NCBI GenBank assembly: GCA_041671025.1
Contig: JBAZCI010000019.1
Span: 1-25,202, forward strand
Length of the DNA: 25,202 bases
From: JBAZCI01 sp041671025
GTDB lineage: Bacteria; Patescibacteriota; Patescibacteriia; UBA10025
Reading direction: 5' to 3'
The first letter of the stretch is position 1. Every line of letters starts with the position of its first letter. Made by a program: the position numbers and the translations under genes. Positions 6,474 through 16,230 of the stretch are shown here, one piece after another. The notes under the pieces were generated by a model, which ran no database searches, was not told the origin of the DNA, and was given only the letters and a program-made list of their open reading frames with translations.

Positions 6474-9400
6474 ATGGGACAGACCAGTAGCCACAGAAAA
6501 TCAATGCACACGGGAACATACGGCGCCTTAGGACGCAACAGTTTATCCTATTTTCGTCGCGCTTTGATCATAGCTCTTTCTTTTTTGTTGGTGGCGCCTG
6601 GCGTATTCACGCCTTTTGCGCATGAGGCATCCGCCGCTGTTTATACAAAGACATGGACATCTCAAAACGATTTTGAAAAAAATACGCCGACAACTAATAC
6701 CCCCACGATCTTTAACGATACGATGCTTGATACCAAAAATCCGCAAGGGAATCTGGCAAGTCCCGATACCAGCTTAAAGCTGAAGACATGGGGTGCGAAT
6801 GTTTCGGAGTCATTCGATTCAAATATAAATAACGATGTTGCCAAAACCACGGCGAATTGGGATACGGGAAGCGGCAACGTAACGGTTCCTGCGGCACAAA
6901 GCGTTACCTCGGAACAGCTTGATAAAAAGCTCGGCGGTGTGTACGGCGGGAGCGAAGTCATCCAGTCGAATATCGCGATCGGCAGCAAAACATATCTGGG
7001 GCTGAACAACGGGAAGCTGCTGGTGTATGATTCGTCGAGCGGGGAAACGACGGAGCTCACCGGCCTCATCTCTTCTTTTTGGCAGGGATATACATTCAAT
7101 GCTTTTTTATACGACAGTACCGGCGGTTACTTGTATATGGCGGGTCCGTATGGGCGCTTTGCGAGGCTGAGCATCCCGGGGCAGGTTGCAACAAACCTCA
7201 ACTCCCGCATCAGTTCGTTCTGGTATTATGGAGTGAATACCCTCACGCTTGATACGAGCGGCAGAAGATTGTATCTTGGGGGCGACAACGGGCTTTTTGC
7301 AAGGTTCGATCTTGACGGCGATGTCGCAACTCCGCCAATACCAGCAGAAGATCTCCGCTCAAAAATTCAATTTTGGCTTACCTATCCAATCACTGCGCTG
7401 GAATATGAAAATGGTCATATATACATTACGGGACAATGGGGTTTTGCCATGTATGATATCGCATCTGGCACGACAACATCTTTGAACGATAAGCTCGGCG
7501 GGACCTATGGAAGCGCTAATAATAATAATGCGGTTATAGGCATCGGCCAGGATGTGTTTATCGGATCTGATGAGGGTGTATTTTTGAAATATAATCATGC
7601 GACGGGTGCTACGCAGGATCTTTCGGCGAATATACGGGCTAATTTTGTTATCGGTGGCAATGCGTATGCTATCAGAAAATTTGCATACGACTCGACCAAC
7701 GGAGATCTCATTATCGGCGGCGATCAAGGGCGCTTGGTGAGATATGATATCGCGGCAAATGCCGTTGTTGCCGATCTTTCTGCCGCGATGTCCGGCTGGA
7801 TACAGGTTTCCGCGCTTGCTTTTTCGCCTTCGACAAATGAAGTATATGTCGGCGGTAGTAATTCAAGCAGGCTTATGCTTATCCGGAGCAATAATACCTA
7901 TGCTGACCTTTCAAGCCAGGTGTCGGCAAAAGGCGCAAACGAGGTGCTGGGGCTTACAATTTCAAACGGAAAGGTATTTATATCTGCCGGAACATACGCT
8001 CTCTATTATGATATTGCGCTCAATCAGACATTCAGTCTGACCGAAAAAATGAATGATCTCTATGGTGCTACTGTGCCAAACATCACTGCAACGGCCATCG
8101 CGGGAGACATTGTATATCAAGGTACCGCCAATGGTAAGTTGCTTGCCTATAACAATACAACGGGTGTCAACTCTGACATCACCAGCAGAATTTCTTTATG
8201 GGGGGGTTACCCTATCTATACCATGCTGAACGTAAACGGCATGATATATATGGGGAGTTATAGCGGAAGATTTATGCGTTTTGATTCTACAAACTCAAGT
8301 GCCGGAGAGAATCTCTCTGGGGCTGTGGTTTCTATAACAGATGGCTGGCGATATATTTACGAATTAACGTACGATTCAACACAGGGGGAAATATATCTTG
8401 CGGGTCCTTATACATTTGGAAGTTATAGAATTTCGGACGGAAGGGCGACCAATAGAAGAACAGGACTCGATCAAATAGTCGGCAACTCTTATTTCAATAC
8501 CGGTGGTATGGCGTACAATCCATCCGATAACAAGATCTATCTTGGGAGCGGAGACTATGGCTCGCGCTACTTTGTGTATGACATGAATTTTGTTACCGCA
8601 ACGGAATCGGAGAAATTTACCGAACTCACCGGCATCGTATCGGTCTATATGTCTAATTATCCCATAACCGATATCGCGTATGCTCCCGATATTAACGAAA
8701 TGATCGTGGCCGGGTATTATGGCAAGCTGGTGGCCCACAATGTTACAGGCGGAACGGCAGCTAATCTGTCGTTCAACACGAGCGATTATTGGGGATGGAA
8801 TCAAATCAATAAGATCTGGTATTCGGGCAACCGGGGTACCGGGGGTATTTTTGTCGGCGGAACAGGGGGCAAGTTCGCACAGCTTCGCTGGTCCGGTCCC
8901 GGGGTGCCAAATTGGAGGCAGTATAATCTCTCGTCCTATATTTCTTCTGCGTGGTCAACGTGGACCATGAATGCTATCTCGGGAGCTGTCGGGACGAATA
9001 TTTTTTTGGTCGGCGATTCTGGCCGGTTTGTGAGGTATGATTATGCGACAAACGGGGTGTTGCCCCTTACTGCCACCTATAATGCTTTTTTCCCATGCAC
9101 TGAGCGATTCATGTCTGCGGCAAGTGATGCAACGGGGAGGGTATTCTTCGGCTCTGCAGGAGGAAAGCTCGCAATAGCCGCCGCGAGCCTTATTATCACG
9201 AATGAGACGGCATCTTTGACGGGGTGGGGCTCAACCCCTGTTAATCAGATGGCATATTCGAACGATCAGAGCGTATTGTTTGTGGCAGGCAGCGGCGGAA
9301 AGGTGAATTATATTGATTATAATCCTGCCACCACAAATACAGCTGGCGAGCTTGGCTCCGCTATCAATTCTTTTTGGGGTTCAAATGAGGTCAGGTCAGT

Positions 9401-12320
9401 TACTGCTTTTTCTCTTGGGGGGGGTGATGTCGCCGTGTACGCCGCAGGATCCTCGGGCCAATTTGCATATATATTTTCCGACAGCAGCGGGAGCGCTCTA
9501 ACCTTTACCGGTTCGAACAGGCAGCCAAATATCTCAAAATATCTTCGTGTAGCAAGGTATTTTTACAAGGCGGAATATGTGCCGGCATCTCCTGCGTCGA
9601 TCTATATTGCGAGCCAGCAAACAAACTTGGTGAGGTTTGATATTGCTTCACAGACCGCAACGATCCTTGATCAATATATCACGGGGGCGGCGCAGGGTAT
9701 CACGCGCTTTTTGTATTTTAATAATAGTACGGGGGTTAACTATCTCTATTTTGGCGGTGACGGCGGATATTTTTCCCGCATCACGCATGGAACGACGACA
9801 GTTGAGGGCTTAAAGGGTGCTATTTTAGGATATTGGAGCAGTTTTATCTTGTATGATGTTTCAGTACAGGGATCGGAACTTATTTTAACCGGTGAGCGCA
9901 CGCGGTTTGGGGGATTTAACGTTACGACAGGTATTTTTTCCAGCAGAATGTTGGTGTTGGGAGGCTATATTAGTTTTTATGGGAATGTGCTTGCAATGGC
10001 GGTTGATACCGCGAACAACAGATTATATATTGGGCTCGATGGCGGGCGATTGGGGCGCCTTGATCCGACAACCAGCGCGCAAGCCGAAGATCTCACGGGG
10101 TATGTTGCTGCTTACTGGGGCGCAAATGCCGTGCGGAGTTTATTATATGTGGGGGGAGCCATATATGCGAGCGGGGATAACGCGAGTCTTGTGAAGCTTT
10201 CCAATCTTTCGCAGCCGACAATAACCGTGAATGATCTTAAGGCGGGGCTTTTGGCTGCCGGGTGGCTGTCATATGGAACGGTGTATGATATGGCATACCG
10301 GCCGGCGGGTACCGGCACCATTTATCTTGCCGGTAACTATTCGCTTTTGGCGGCGTATTCTATTTCCGGCAATGCATTCAACGGCATGTACCGGGATCGG
10401 GTTGCCGGCAATAGTCCGTATTGCGGGTGGAACTGCACTATTTATTCTGTCTCCTATGAGTCAAATGCGAATGCAGTGTATGTCGGCGGGTATTATGTGT
10501 TTGGAAGGTTCAGTGTGGGCGCAGGCACTGTTGAAAATCTTTATGGGTCTGTTTCTCCGTTCATTTATGCGATCTTGGATATGGCGACCAGCATGTATAG
10601 CGGGGATGTTTATATCGGAGGATACTCCGGCCAATTCGGGAAGTACGCTCCCACCGGCGCTGCAACCGATCTTTCAACGAGTTTTCGGAATGCCTTCGGC
10701 AGTCAAACCATGTATGCAATGTCGTATGACGATGACCGCAAGGCGCTTTATTTGGGTGGATCTTATTTTTTTGGGAAGCACGATACTGTTTCCGACGTCT
10801 CGATGAATTTTACGTCGCTTTCTCAGTTGGGATCGACCAATGTGTATGCGGTCGCATACGTGCCGAGTGTTCAGATGGCATACATGGGGGGTCAAAATTT
10901 CCTGCGCCGTACGACGGTGACGCGGACATATTACGCGGTCTCTACTGTGCTGAGCACAACGCCATTTCCCATCGGCTGGGCAACGATCACATCAAACTAT
11001 ATTCTTGGCACGAATGGATTTTTATTTTATCAACTCTCAAATGATGGCGGCGCTTCATGGCGAACGTTTAGTCTGGGAAGTCAAGCTGCATTTTCGTCCG
11101 GCGATTCGCAGCTTATATTCAGGATCGTGCTAGATATGAATCCTACGGTATATGACCTTGCGATAAACTATGGCGGATATTATCCGAGCGCATCCCTCAG
11201 CGGCGTGCTTATTAATGCCTATTCACCGACGACGTGGCAGAATATTGTATTGAACTACTCCTTGAACGGGCAGCCTGCACTGAATTACCGGTTCAGGACG
11301 GCAAACACGAGGGCCGCGCTTTCGGTGCAGCCATGGTCCGGTATCGGCAGCGTGGGGTCTTCCGGGGCGGCTAATCTGCTTGCCGGGAACGGGGTATATC
11401 TTGAGGTGGAGATCATTTTGAATTCCAGGGGCACCAATACGCCGATCATCAATAGTTTTAGTATTACCTATGATACTCCTCCCGCGCCGCCCCTTGTAGA
11501 GATCACAAAACCGCCGGGGCCTATATCCACCGCAAGAGCAGCCATAGAGGTTCTTGGTATTGCTGCCGATCCATCGGGGATACAAAGCGTTCGGTGGTCA
11601 AATTCTCTCACATCAGAAACCGGAAATGCAACGGGATTGGAGAATTGGAGCGTGCCCGCTTTGCCGCTTGCTATCGGCACGAACAGGATCCGTGTTACGG
11701 CAAGAGACAATGAAAATATAGATGGGTTTGCTGAAATTCTCATTGAGCGCTTAGAGCCCGATGTCAATCTCCCAGTGGTAACCATTACGAGCCCGACGGT
11801 GAATCCTCTTTTTGCAACTACAAGTACGCCGATACGATTGGGCGGGACCGCTACGGATGACCGCGGTGTTATCGATATGATGTTTACCAACGAGGCAAGC
11901 GGGAGAACGGGGTCTGTTTCGCTGGATGTCGGAACAGGAGTTTGGGCGAGCGACCCCATCATCCTGAACGACGGGCCGAATAATATAATTATCAGCGCTT
12001 TTGATGATGGAGGAAATGAGGGCGTGGATAATGTGTCCGCTTCACTTGTTCCCAGTATCGGGATCGATGTCGTCAATATCAAATATGTTCCCGGATATAT
12101 CAATAATATGTATGGCCATGCGTGGAGCTCGAATACGGGGTGGATCAGTTTTGGATGTTATGACGGCGCTCCCGACGGCTCGCCGGTGTGCAAATATTCG
12201 AATTACGGAGCATCTTTAGCTCCGCATCCCACGGACCCTTCAAAAATACTGATAAAGGGGTATGGTTGGATGGGCAATGACGAGGGAAGCGTTATTCCCC
12301 CCGCCACCCTTGGACCGTGA
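6474..12320 (+). CDS. Giant secreted propeller-repeat protein with Ig-like domains (1948 aa)
   Basis: A signal peptide lies at residues about 28-54 (FRRALIIALSFLLVAPGVF...ASAA). Residues about 170-1480 hold about 28 copies of a degenerate 45-60-residue unit with the core x-x-h-Y-h-G-G-x-x-G-x-h-h-R-Y-D (YLGGDNGLFARFD, YIGGYSGQFGKYA, YAAGSSGQFAYIF), often preceded by SxFWxxxx. Such units form beta-propeller blades; 28 would fit four seven-bladed propellers. A beta-sandwich region follows (about 1485-1665), then two Ig-like domains (about 1672-1865) and a cysteine-containing GHAWSSNTGWISFGC motif (about 1881). The C-terminus breaks off soon after a second GYGWMGN, where another such motif would be expected. 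There is no sortase signal or transmembrane anchor. The start ATG 6474 has GAGG 6 nt upstream. It is probably an adhesin or surface structure; function unknown. The following large gene shares the GWxxF-type motif. Confidence 0.88.
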   Translation: MGQTSSHRKSMHTGTYGALGRNSLSYFRRALIIALSFLLVAPGVFTPFAHEASAAVYTKTWTSQNDFEKNTPTTNTPTIFNDTMLDTKNPQGNLASPDTSLKLKTWGANVSESFDSNINNDVAKTTANWDTGSGNVTVPAAQSVTSEQLDKKLGGVYGGSEVIQSNIAIGSKTYLGLNNGKLLVYDSSSGETTELTGLISSFWQGYTFNAFLYDSTGGYLYMAGPYGRFARLSIPGQVATNLNSRISSFWYYGVNTLTLDTSGRRLYLGGDNGLFARFDLDGDVATPPIPAEDLRSKIQFWLTYPITALEYENGHIYITGQWGFAMYDIASGTTTSLNDKLGGTYGSANNNNAVIGIGQDVFIGSDEGVFLKYNHATGATQDLSANIRANFVIGGNAYAIRKFAYDSTNGDLIIGGDQGRLVRYDIAANAVVADLSAAMSGWIQVSALAFSPSTNEVYVGGSNSSRLMLIRSNNTYADLSSQVSAKGANEVLGLTISNGKVFISAGTYALYYDIALNQTFSLTEKMNDLYGATVPNITATAIAGDIVYQGTANGKLLAYNNTTGVNSDITSRISLWGGYPIYTMLNVNGMIYMGSYSGRFMRFDSTNSSAGENLSGAVVSITDGWRYIYELTYDSTQGEIYLAGPYTFGSYRISDGRATNRRTGLDQIVGNSYFNTGGMAYNPSDNKIYLGSGDYGSRYFVYDMNFVTATESEKFTELTGIVSVYMSNYPITDIAYAPDINEMIVAGYYGKLVAHNVTGGTAANLSFNTSDYWGWNQINKIWYSGNRGTGGIFVGGTGGKFAQLRWSGPGVPNWRQYNLSSYISSAWSTWTMNAISGAVGTNIFLVGDSGRFVRYDYATNGVLPLTATYNAFFPCTERFMSAASDATGRVFFGSAGGKLAIAAASLIITNETASLTGWGSTPVNQMAYSNDQSVLFVAGSGGKVNYIDYNPATTNTAGELGSAINSFWGSNEVRSVTAFSLGGGDVAVYAAGSSGQFAYIFSDSSGSALTFTGSNRQPNISKYLRVARYFYKAEYVPASPASIYIASQQTNLVRFDIASQTATILDQYITGAAQGITRFLYFNNSTGVNYLYFGGDGGYFSRITHGTTTVEGLKGAILGYWSSFILYDVSVQGSELILTGERTRFGGFNVTTGIFSSRMLVLGGYISFYGNVLAMAVDTANNRLYIGLDGGRLGRLDPTTSAQAEDLTGYVAAYWGANAVRSLLYVGGAIYASGDNASLVKLSNLSQPTITVNDLKAGLLAAGWLSYGTVYDMAYRPAGTGTIYLAGNYSLLAAYSISGNAFNGMYRDRVAGNSPYCGWNCTIYSVSYESNANAVYVGGYYVFGRFSVGAGTVENLYGSVSPFIYAILDMATSMYSGDVYIGGYSGQFGKYAPTGAATDLSTSFRNAFGSQTMYAMSYDDDRKALYLGGSYFFGKHDTVSDVSMNFTSLSQLGSTNVYAVAYVPSVQMAYMGGQNFLRRTTVTRTYYAVSTVLSTTPFPIGWATITSNYILGTNGFLFYQLSNDGGASWRTFSLGSQAAFSSGDSQLIFRIVLDMNPTVYDLAINYGGYYPSASLSGVLINAYSPTTWQNIVLNYSLNGQPALNYRFRTANTRAALSVQPWSGIGSVGSSGAANLLAGNGVYLEVEIILNSRGTNTPIINSFSITYDTPPAPPLVEITKPPGPISTARAAIEVLGIAADPSGIQSVRWSNSLTSETGNATGLENWSVPALPLAIGTNRIRVTARDNENIDGFAEILIERLEPDVNLPVVTITSPTVNPLFATTSTPIRLGGTATDDRGVIDMMFTNEASGRTGSVSLDVGTGVWASDPIILNDGPNNIIISAFDDGGNEGVDNVSASLVPSIGIDVVNIKYVPGYINNMYGHAWSSNTGWISFGCYDGAPDGSPVCKYSNYGASLAPHPTDPSKILIKGYGWMGNDEGSVIPPATLGP

Positions 12321-12394
12321 TGTCGGTCGTAAGAGCAATTTTGTTGATCTTGATATTTATTGGGCAACAGTTGAGGTTATATTCAGCATTATGA
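12320..12394 (+). CDS. Possible 24-residue hydrophobic micro-ORF
   Basis: A complete small frame, MSVVRAILLILIFIGQQLRL plus YSAL, begins at an ATG that overlaps the previous stop (TGATG at 12318-12322) and ends in a TGA overlapping the next start (ATGA at 12391-12394). The product would be a single short hydrophobic helix. The double overlap is the geometry of translational coupling, but the ORF is short and has no Shine-Dalgarno. Chance is a real possibility, and the ATG at 12391 also has its own promoter-like sequence. Confidence 0.25.
   Translation: MSVVRAILLILIFIGQQLRLYSAL
12378..12383 (+). promoter_or_regulatory. Possible -10 box of the 12391 gene
   Basis: TATATT lies 7 nt before the ATG at 12391, the same spacing as at other putative leaderless starts here. 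The best -35 candidate is TTTATT, 16 nt upstream. It is a weak match taken alone. Confidence 0.35.
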
Positions 12395-15300
12395 ATACAG
12401 CAGTAAAACAATTTATTTTTGTGTGCGGTGCTATTGTTGTGTTTTTGTTATTGCCGTCCCATGCCGACGCGCAATCTTTTTCTCTCTCGGCAGGCTCGGC
12501 GACTATAGCTCAGACACAGGGTGCCGGAGCAGTGAGCAATACCATCGTTGCCGTACCAAGCGGTGGCTTTGCGAGTGCGGTATCGTTTTCTGTTACCGGA
12601 ATACCCGCGGATACAACATATGTATTTTCGCCGGGGAGCTGTACTCCAAATTGCACAACCACGCTTACATTTTCTCCGGGCTTTTCGGCCGGACCCGGCT
12701 CTTATTCCATTGTTGTAATGGGCGTCGGAGGAGGGTTTACAGCATACGCGTATTTCACATTTAACGTAATACAAGCCCCTTCATTTTCTCTTTCGTCCGG
12801 AGGGGGTATAGTGATCGCGCAGGGCGGGGGTTTTGGAACCAGCACTATTACCGCGTCGTATGATGCCGGATTTTCTGAAGCCGTAACATTGTCGGCATCG
12901 AATTTGCCCGCCGGCGCCTCCTATTCTTTCTCTCCCGGCGCAACCTGCACCGGAACATGCACGAGAACCCTGACTATCACAACAGACGCATCGACGCCGG
13001 TAGGGGTTTCTAATATTATGATAACGGGCGCGGGCGGGGCATTCACGAAATACACTTATCTTAATCTGACTGTGTCAGGATTTGAGCTCTCAAATGCTGG
13101 CGATGTAACAGCGCAAAATGAAGGTGTGAATCAGAACAATATTATTGCAACGCTTGGGTTTGCGGCGCCAACAACAGCTACTTTTACGGTTTCAGGATTG
13201 CCGCCCGACGGCACCGCAACTTTTAATCCTTCCGCTTGTTCATTCTCCTGTACTACAGTGCTTGAGATCACTACGATGTCGACAACGCCGGTTGGTGTTT
13301 ATACTATTAATGTAACAGGGGTTGCCGGCAGCATTACAAGGACAACAAGCTATGTGTTGAATCTTGTTTCCGGAACGGACATCACCAATGGCGCCCCCCT
13401 CATCACTGACCCCAATGGAAATACGGTCCAGCTGTTGAGGGCAAGGGAGGGCGGAGCCGCGGTCAATAATAATATCTATTATGACGATGGCCCCGATGAT
13501 CTTGGTTCCGATTTTTCCGTTTCAGGGTTGCCGGCGGATACCACCGCTTCTTTTTCTCAGGTAAATTGTGCGGCGAGCTGCACAACTGTACTGACCATTA
13601 CCACCGGCGCTCCAACGCCCGCCGGATCATATGTTATTACCGTTACATCGATAGCAACAAATGGTTTCCAGGATAGCACGAATTTTACGCTTGTTGTTGT
13701 GCCATTTTTTACGCTGTCTCATAACGGTAGTGTGAATATTGCCGAAGGCGGGGGGTCTGTTACGAGAACCATTACCGTGGCATCTGTTTTTCCTGCCGTT
13801 CCGGCTGTTGCGCTTACGGCCTCAGGCCTGCCCTCTGGCGCAACTGCTGTTTTTGCTCCCGTAAGTTGTGCGCCGTCACCCACCTGCACCTCTACTCTCA
13901 CGCTGACCATAGACCCCTCTACTCCGGTCGGGGAGTTTGATATTACTGTCGCTGGCACCGGGGGCGGGTTTTTAAATACGACAATTTTTGCTTTCATTGT
14001 TCAACAAGCATTCGATCTGTATAATACCGGGGCCGTATATGTGGCGGCAGGCTCTGTGGCAACAAGCATTATCAATGCGGTGCAAAACTTTGGTGCTCCT
14101 GTCCCTCTAGCATTTACTGTTTCCGGCAATCCATCGGGCACCACTCCGTTATTTTCTCCCACAATCTGTGCGCCTAGTTGTGGAACGGTTCTGGTAATCC
14201 CAACATTTACCACAACACCACAACAAGAATATACTATTACTGTCACTGCAACGGGAGGCGGCATATCAAAATCAACTTCTTTTTCTCTTAATGTAACCCC
14301 TCCATCCGCTACGGCATTTGATTTTACGCTTGTGAGCGGCGGGAGTGTGTCGGTGTATAGGGGTTCCTCGGCGGTAACCGGTATCACCGCGGAATTGATC
14401 TATGGGGGCACTCCTTCGCCGGTGAATTTTAGCGTTTCCGGAGTGCCGTCGGATGTAGTTGCAGCCTTTTCTTTAACAAGCTGTACTCCCACCTGTACCA
14501 CACAACTGACATTTACAGCCAACGCGGCAGCCCCGATCGGCACATCGCTTATCACGGTGACTGCGATGGATTCGATCGGCAATACAATAGAAACGCAGTT
14601 CTCGTTGGCGGTAGGAAGCTCTTATACTCCATCGACAAACACGGGACTGAAGGGGGGGTTTGGGTGGATACGTTTTGATTCCACTGGTCCTTATCCGTGC
14701 AGTGGAACCTGCAGAACGTCATGCCGTCCTAACGAGGATCAGGATACGCTGGCAATGTGCACAGCGACAGGGCAAATGTGTTGCGCAAAAAGAGGGAATG
14801 ATCCAAAAGAGAATACAAGCGCCGCAACATATATAGATCTTTCAACGGCAGAAAAGTCGGTCAAGGGATGGGCGCAATATTGCTCGGCGCTTTCAAGCTC
14901 GAACTGCTCCGGAAGCACTCTGGCTTCTGCGGCGACGGGTAATTGGGATGGGTGGTTACAGATGCGGGGGGCATCTCCCAGATTTGGTGTGCGCCTCATT
15001 GATGACGGGAAGCAATGCAAGTTGGCGGGGTGGGCGTGGGGGAGCTCGGACAACTATAATTATGCATATGATATAAAGAACAGAAATATCGGCTGGATGA
15101 GTTTCAATTGTGAAAACGGAAGCAATGGCGAGCCGGACGATCTTGCCGAGTGTACGACAAGCGATTATGGAATTAAGATAGACGCCGATAAGATCAACTT
15201 TACCTCGTCACCCACAAACCTAAAGGCCGCTCCTGATTTTGTGTATAAACTGACGCCCGAAGAGGAGTTGATCGAATTTTCATGGGACTTTTATGGTATT

Positions 15301-16026
15301 TGTCAGGATCATCGGGGATTTGAATTGCAGCTTTCTTTAAATTCCTCGGTCAGAGCGGATGGGTCTTTCACATCGACTCTCTACAGAGATCCGCAGTGTC
15401 CCGCGGGTGTTGCGGCTTGTTGCAGCGAAAAAGGATATTGCTCCGCGGGATCTACGCCGCGTCTTACTTATCATCCTTTTTCAATGATGAATCTTCCTGA
15501 TTCCGCATTTGGAAACAGAGTATACTGGCATGTGCGGTCAAAAGCGGCGGCAAGGCAGTCGAATCCTTCCACATACATCTTGTCCGGCTGCTCGTCGGTT
15601 GCGTCGGTAAGTATACCGACAAGCCTGTTTCCCACGGGTGTAGATATGATCGTTACGCCAAAACTCCCGTCCATAGGCCAGACAGCAACCATAAAAAGTA
15701 CGGCAACATGTTATAATGTAAAGATGCCCGCCGGATGCTCGAGTTACAAGTGGACATTCGACAGCGTTTGCGATCCCAAGCCGAGCGTTAGGGATATTAC
15801 GACGGTAACAGATTTTACAACTACGGTCTTTAACGCCCAATGTTTGAGTTATGGCTGGGTTATGCCAACAGGCATCGGAAATATATGCGCGTCGAGTGGT
15901 GCGTGGCAGTGTCCCGAAACAACCAATATCGAGGTTGGAAATAATGGAGGCAATAGGAAGACGCTTTTAGGGGATCAAATTTTGAAGATCATCCCGGAAT
16001 GGCGCGAGGTTGTGCCAAAACAATAG
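12391..16026 (+). CDS. Secreted protein with seven Ig-like repeats and a cysteine-rich C-terminal region (1211 aa)
   Basis: The start at 12391 gives a clean signal peptide (KQFIFVCGAIVVFLLLPSHADA, then QSF). The frame is open further upstream, but that stretch overlaps the previous gene and reads poorly. Residues about 28-743 contain seven tandem repeats of 95-110 residues with the pattern FxLSxGG...VSGLPxxTxxxFSPxxCxPxCTTxLTITTxxxTPxGxYxIxVTGxGGG. Each unit has a C-x(2-4)-C pair that could form a local disulfide. The repeats match the extracellular Ig-like type common in environmental bacterial surface proteins. After them come GGFGWIRF, VKGWAQYC and LAGWAWGSS...NIGWMSFNC (about 748-895), a fibronectin-like domain (about 930-1070) and a last cysteine-rich domain. 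No cell-wall sorting signal is seen. A perfect terminator follows 11 nt after the stop. With the upstream giant gene it forms a surface-protein locus; exact function unknown. Confidence 0.88.
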   Translation: MNTAVKQFIFVCGAIVVFLLLPSHADAQSFSLSAGSATIAQTQGAGAVSNTIVAVPSGGFASAVSFSVTGIPADTTYVFSPGSCTPNCTTTLTFSPGFSAGPGSYSIVVMGVGGGFTAYAYFTFNVIQAPSFSLSSGGGIVIAQGGGFGTSTITASYDAGFSEAVTLSASNLPAGASYSFSPGATCTGTCTRTLTITTDASTPVGVSNIMITGAGGAFTKYTYLNLTVSGFELSNAGDVTAQNEGVNQNNIIATLGFAAPTTATFTVSGLPPDGTATFNPSACSFSCTTVLEITTMSTTPVGVYTINVTGVAGSITRTTSYVLNLVSGTDITNGAPLITDPNGNTVQLLRAREGGAAVNNNIYYDDGPDDLGSDFSVSGLPADTTASFSQVNCAASCTTVLTITTGAPTPAGSYVITVTSIATNGFQDSTNFTLVVVPFFTLSHNGSVNIAEGGGSVTRTITVASVFPAVPAVALTASGLPSGATAVFAPVSCAPSPTCTSTLTLTIDPSTPVGEFDITVAGTGGGFLNTTIFAFIVQQAFDLYNTGAVYVAAGSVATSIINAVQNFGAPVPLAFTVSGNPSGTTPLFSPTICAPSCGTVLVIPTFTTTPQQEYTITVTATGGGISKSTSFSLNVTPPSATAFDFTLVSGGSVSVYRGSSAVTGITAELIYGGTPSPVNFSVSGVPSDVVAAFSLTSCTPTCTTQLTFTANAAAPIGTSLITVTAMDSIGNTIETQFSLAVGSSYTPSTNTGLKGGFGWIRFDSTGPYPCSGTCRTSCRPNEDQDTLAMCTATGQMCCAKRGNDPKENTSAATYIDLSTAEKSVKGWAQYCSALSSSNCSGSTLASAATGNWDGWLQMRGASPRFGVRLIDDGKQCKLAGWAWGSSDNYNYAYDIKNRNIGWMSFNCENGSNGEPDDLAECTTSDYGIKIDADKINFTSSPTNLKAAPDFVYKLTPEEELIEFSWDFYGICQDHRGFELQLSLNSSVRADGSFTSTLYRDPQCPAGVAACCSEKGYCSAGSTPRLTYHPFSMMNLPDSAFGNRVYWHVRSKAAARQSNPSTYILSGCSSVASVSIPTSLFPTGVDMIVTPKLPSIGQTATIKSTATCYNVKMPAGCSSYKWTFDSVCDPKPSVRDITTVTDFTTTVFNAQCLSYGWVMPTGIGNICASSGAWQCPETTNIEVGNNGGNRKTLLGDQILKIIPEWREVVPKQ

Positions 16027-16037
16027 AATAGTTTTTA

Positions 16038-16084
16038 TTGCCCATCTAAAAACGGCGTCGATGACGCCGTTTTTAGATGGGCAA
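16038..16084. terminator. Perfect 22-bp terminator after the Ig-repeat gene
   Basis: Bases 16038-16059 pair perfectly with 16063-16084 around a GAT loop. The GC-rich GGCGTC/GACGCC tip is followed by TTTTTAGATGGG on the descending arm, so termination on either strand is possible. Confidence 0.85.
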
Positions 16085-16230
16085 ATGGCTGATCCTATAA
16101 TACAATCTTGGCCTTTTCATTCCGCACAGCGAAACAAAGTGAACCACCATAACTATACTATCATCACTAATGACCATACACGATATTTTTGCGCAAACAC
16201 TATATTTTAAGAGGCTAAAGGTTGATGTGT
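16085..16230. other. Intergenic stretch without recognised content
   Basis: About 150 AT-rich bases between the terminator and the first interspersed repeat. Short frames exist but have neither a Shine-Dalgarno nor a protein-like composition. I see no RNA gene or clear inverted repeat. Confidence 0.5.

Noticed and set aside
11468..12103. Minus-strand open frame opposite the end of the 1948-residue gene
   Set aside because: Low-complexity Ser/Pro/Thr-type translation, shadow of the Ig-like coding frame.
12318..12320. TGA recoding as in Absconditabacteria/Gracilibacteria
   Set aside because: TGA serves as the stop of prfA, pcm and the 1948-residue gene, and no in-frame TGA interrupts conserved domains.
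12262..12390. In-frame upstream extension of the Ig-repeat gene to an ATG at 12262
   Set aside because: It overlaps the end of the previous gene, has poor composition (FPPPPLDRD) and would bury the signal peptide; ATG 12391 gives a clean signal sequence and promoter spacing.
16010..16210. Short plus-strand frame across the terminator hairpin
   Set aside because: It translates through a perfect 22-bp terminator and begins inside the preceding gene.
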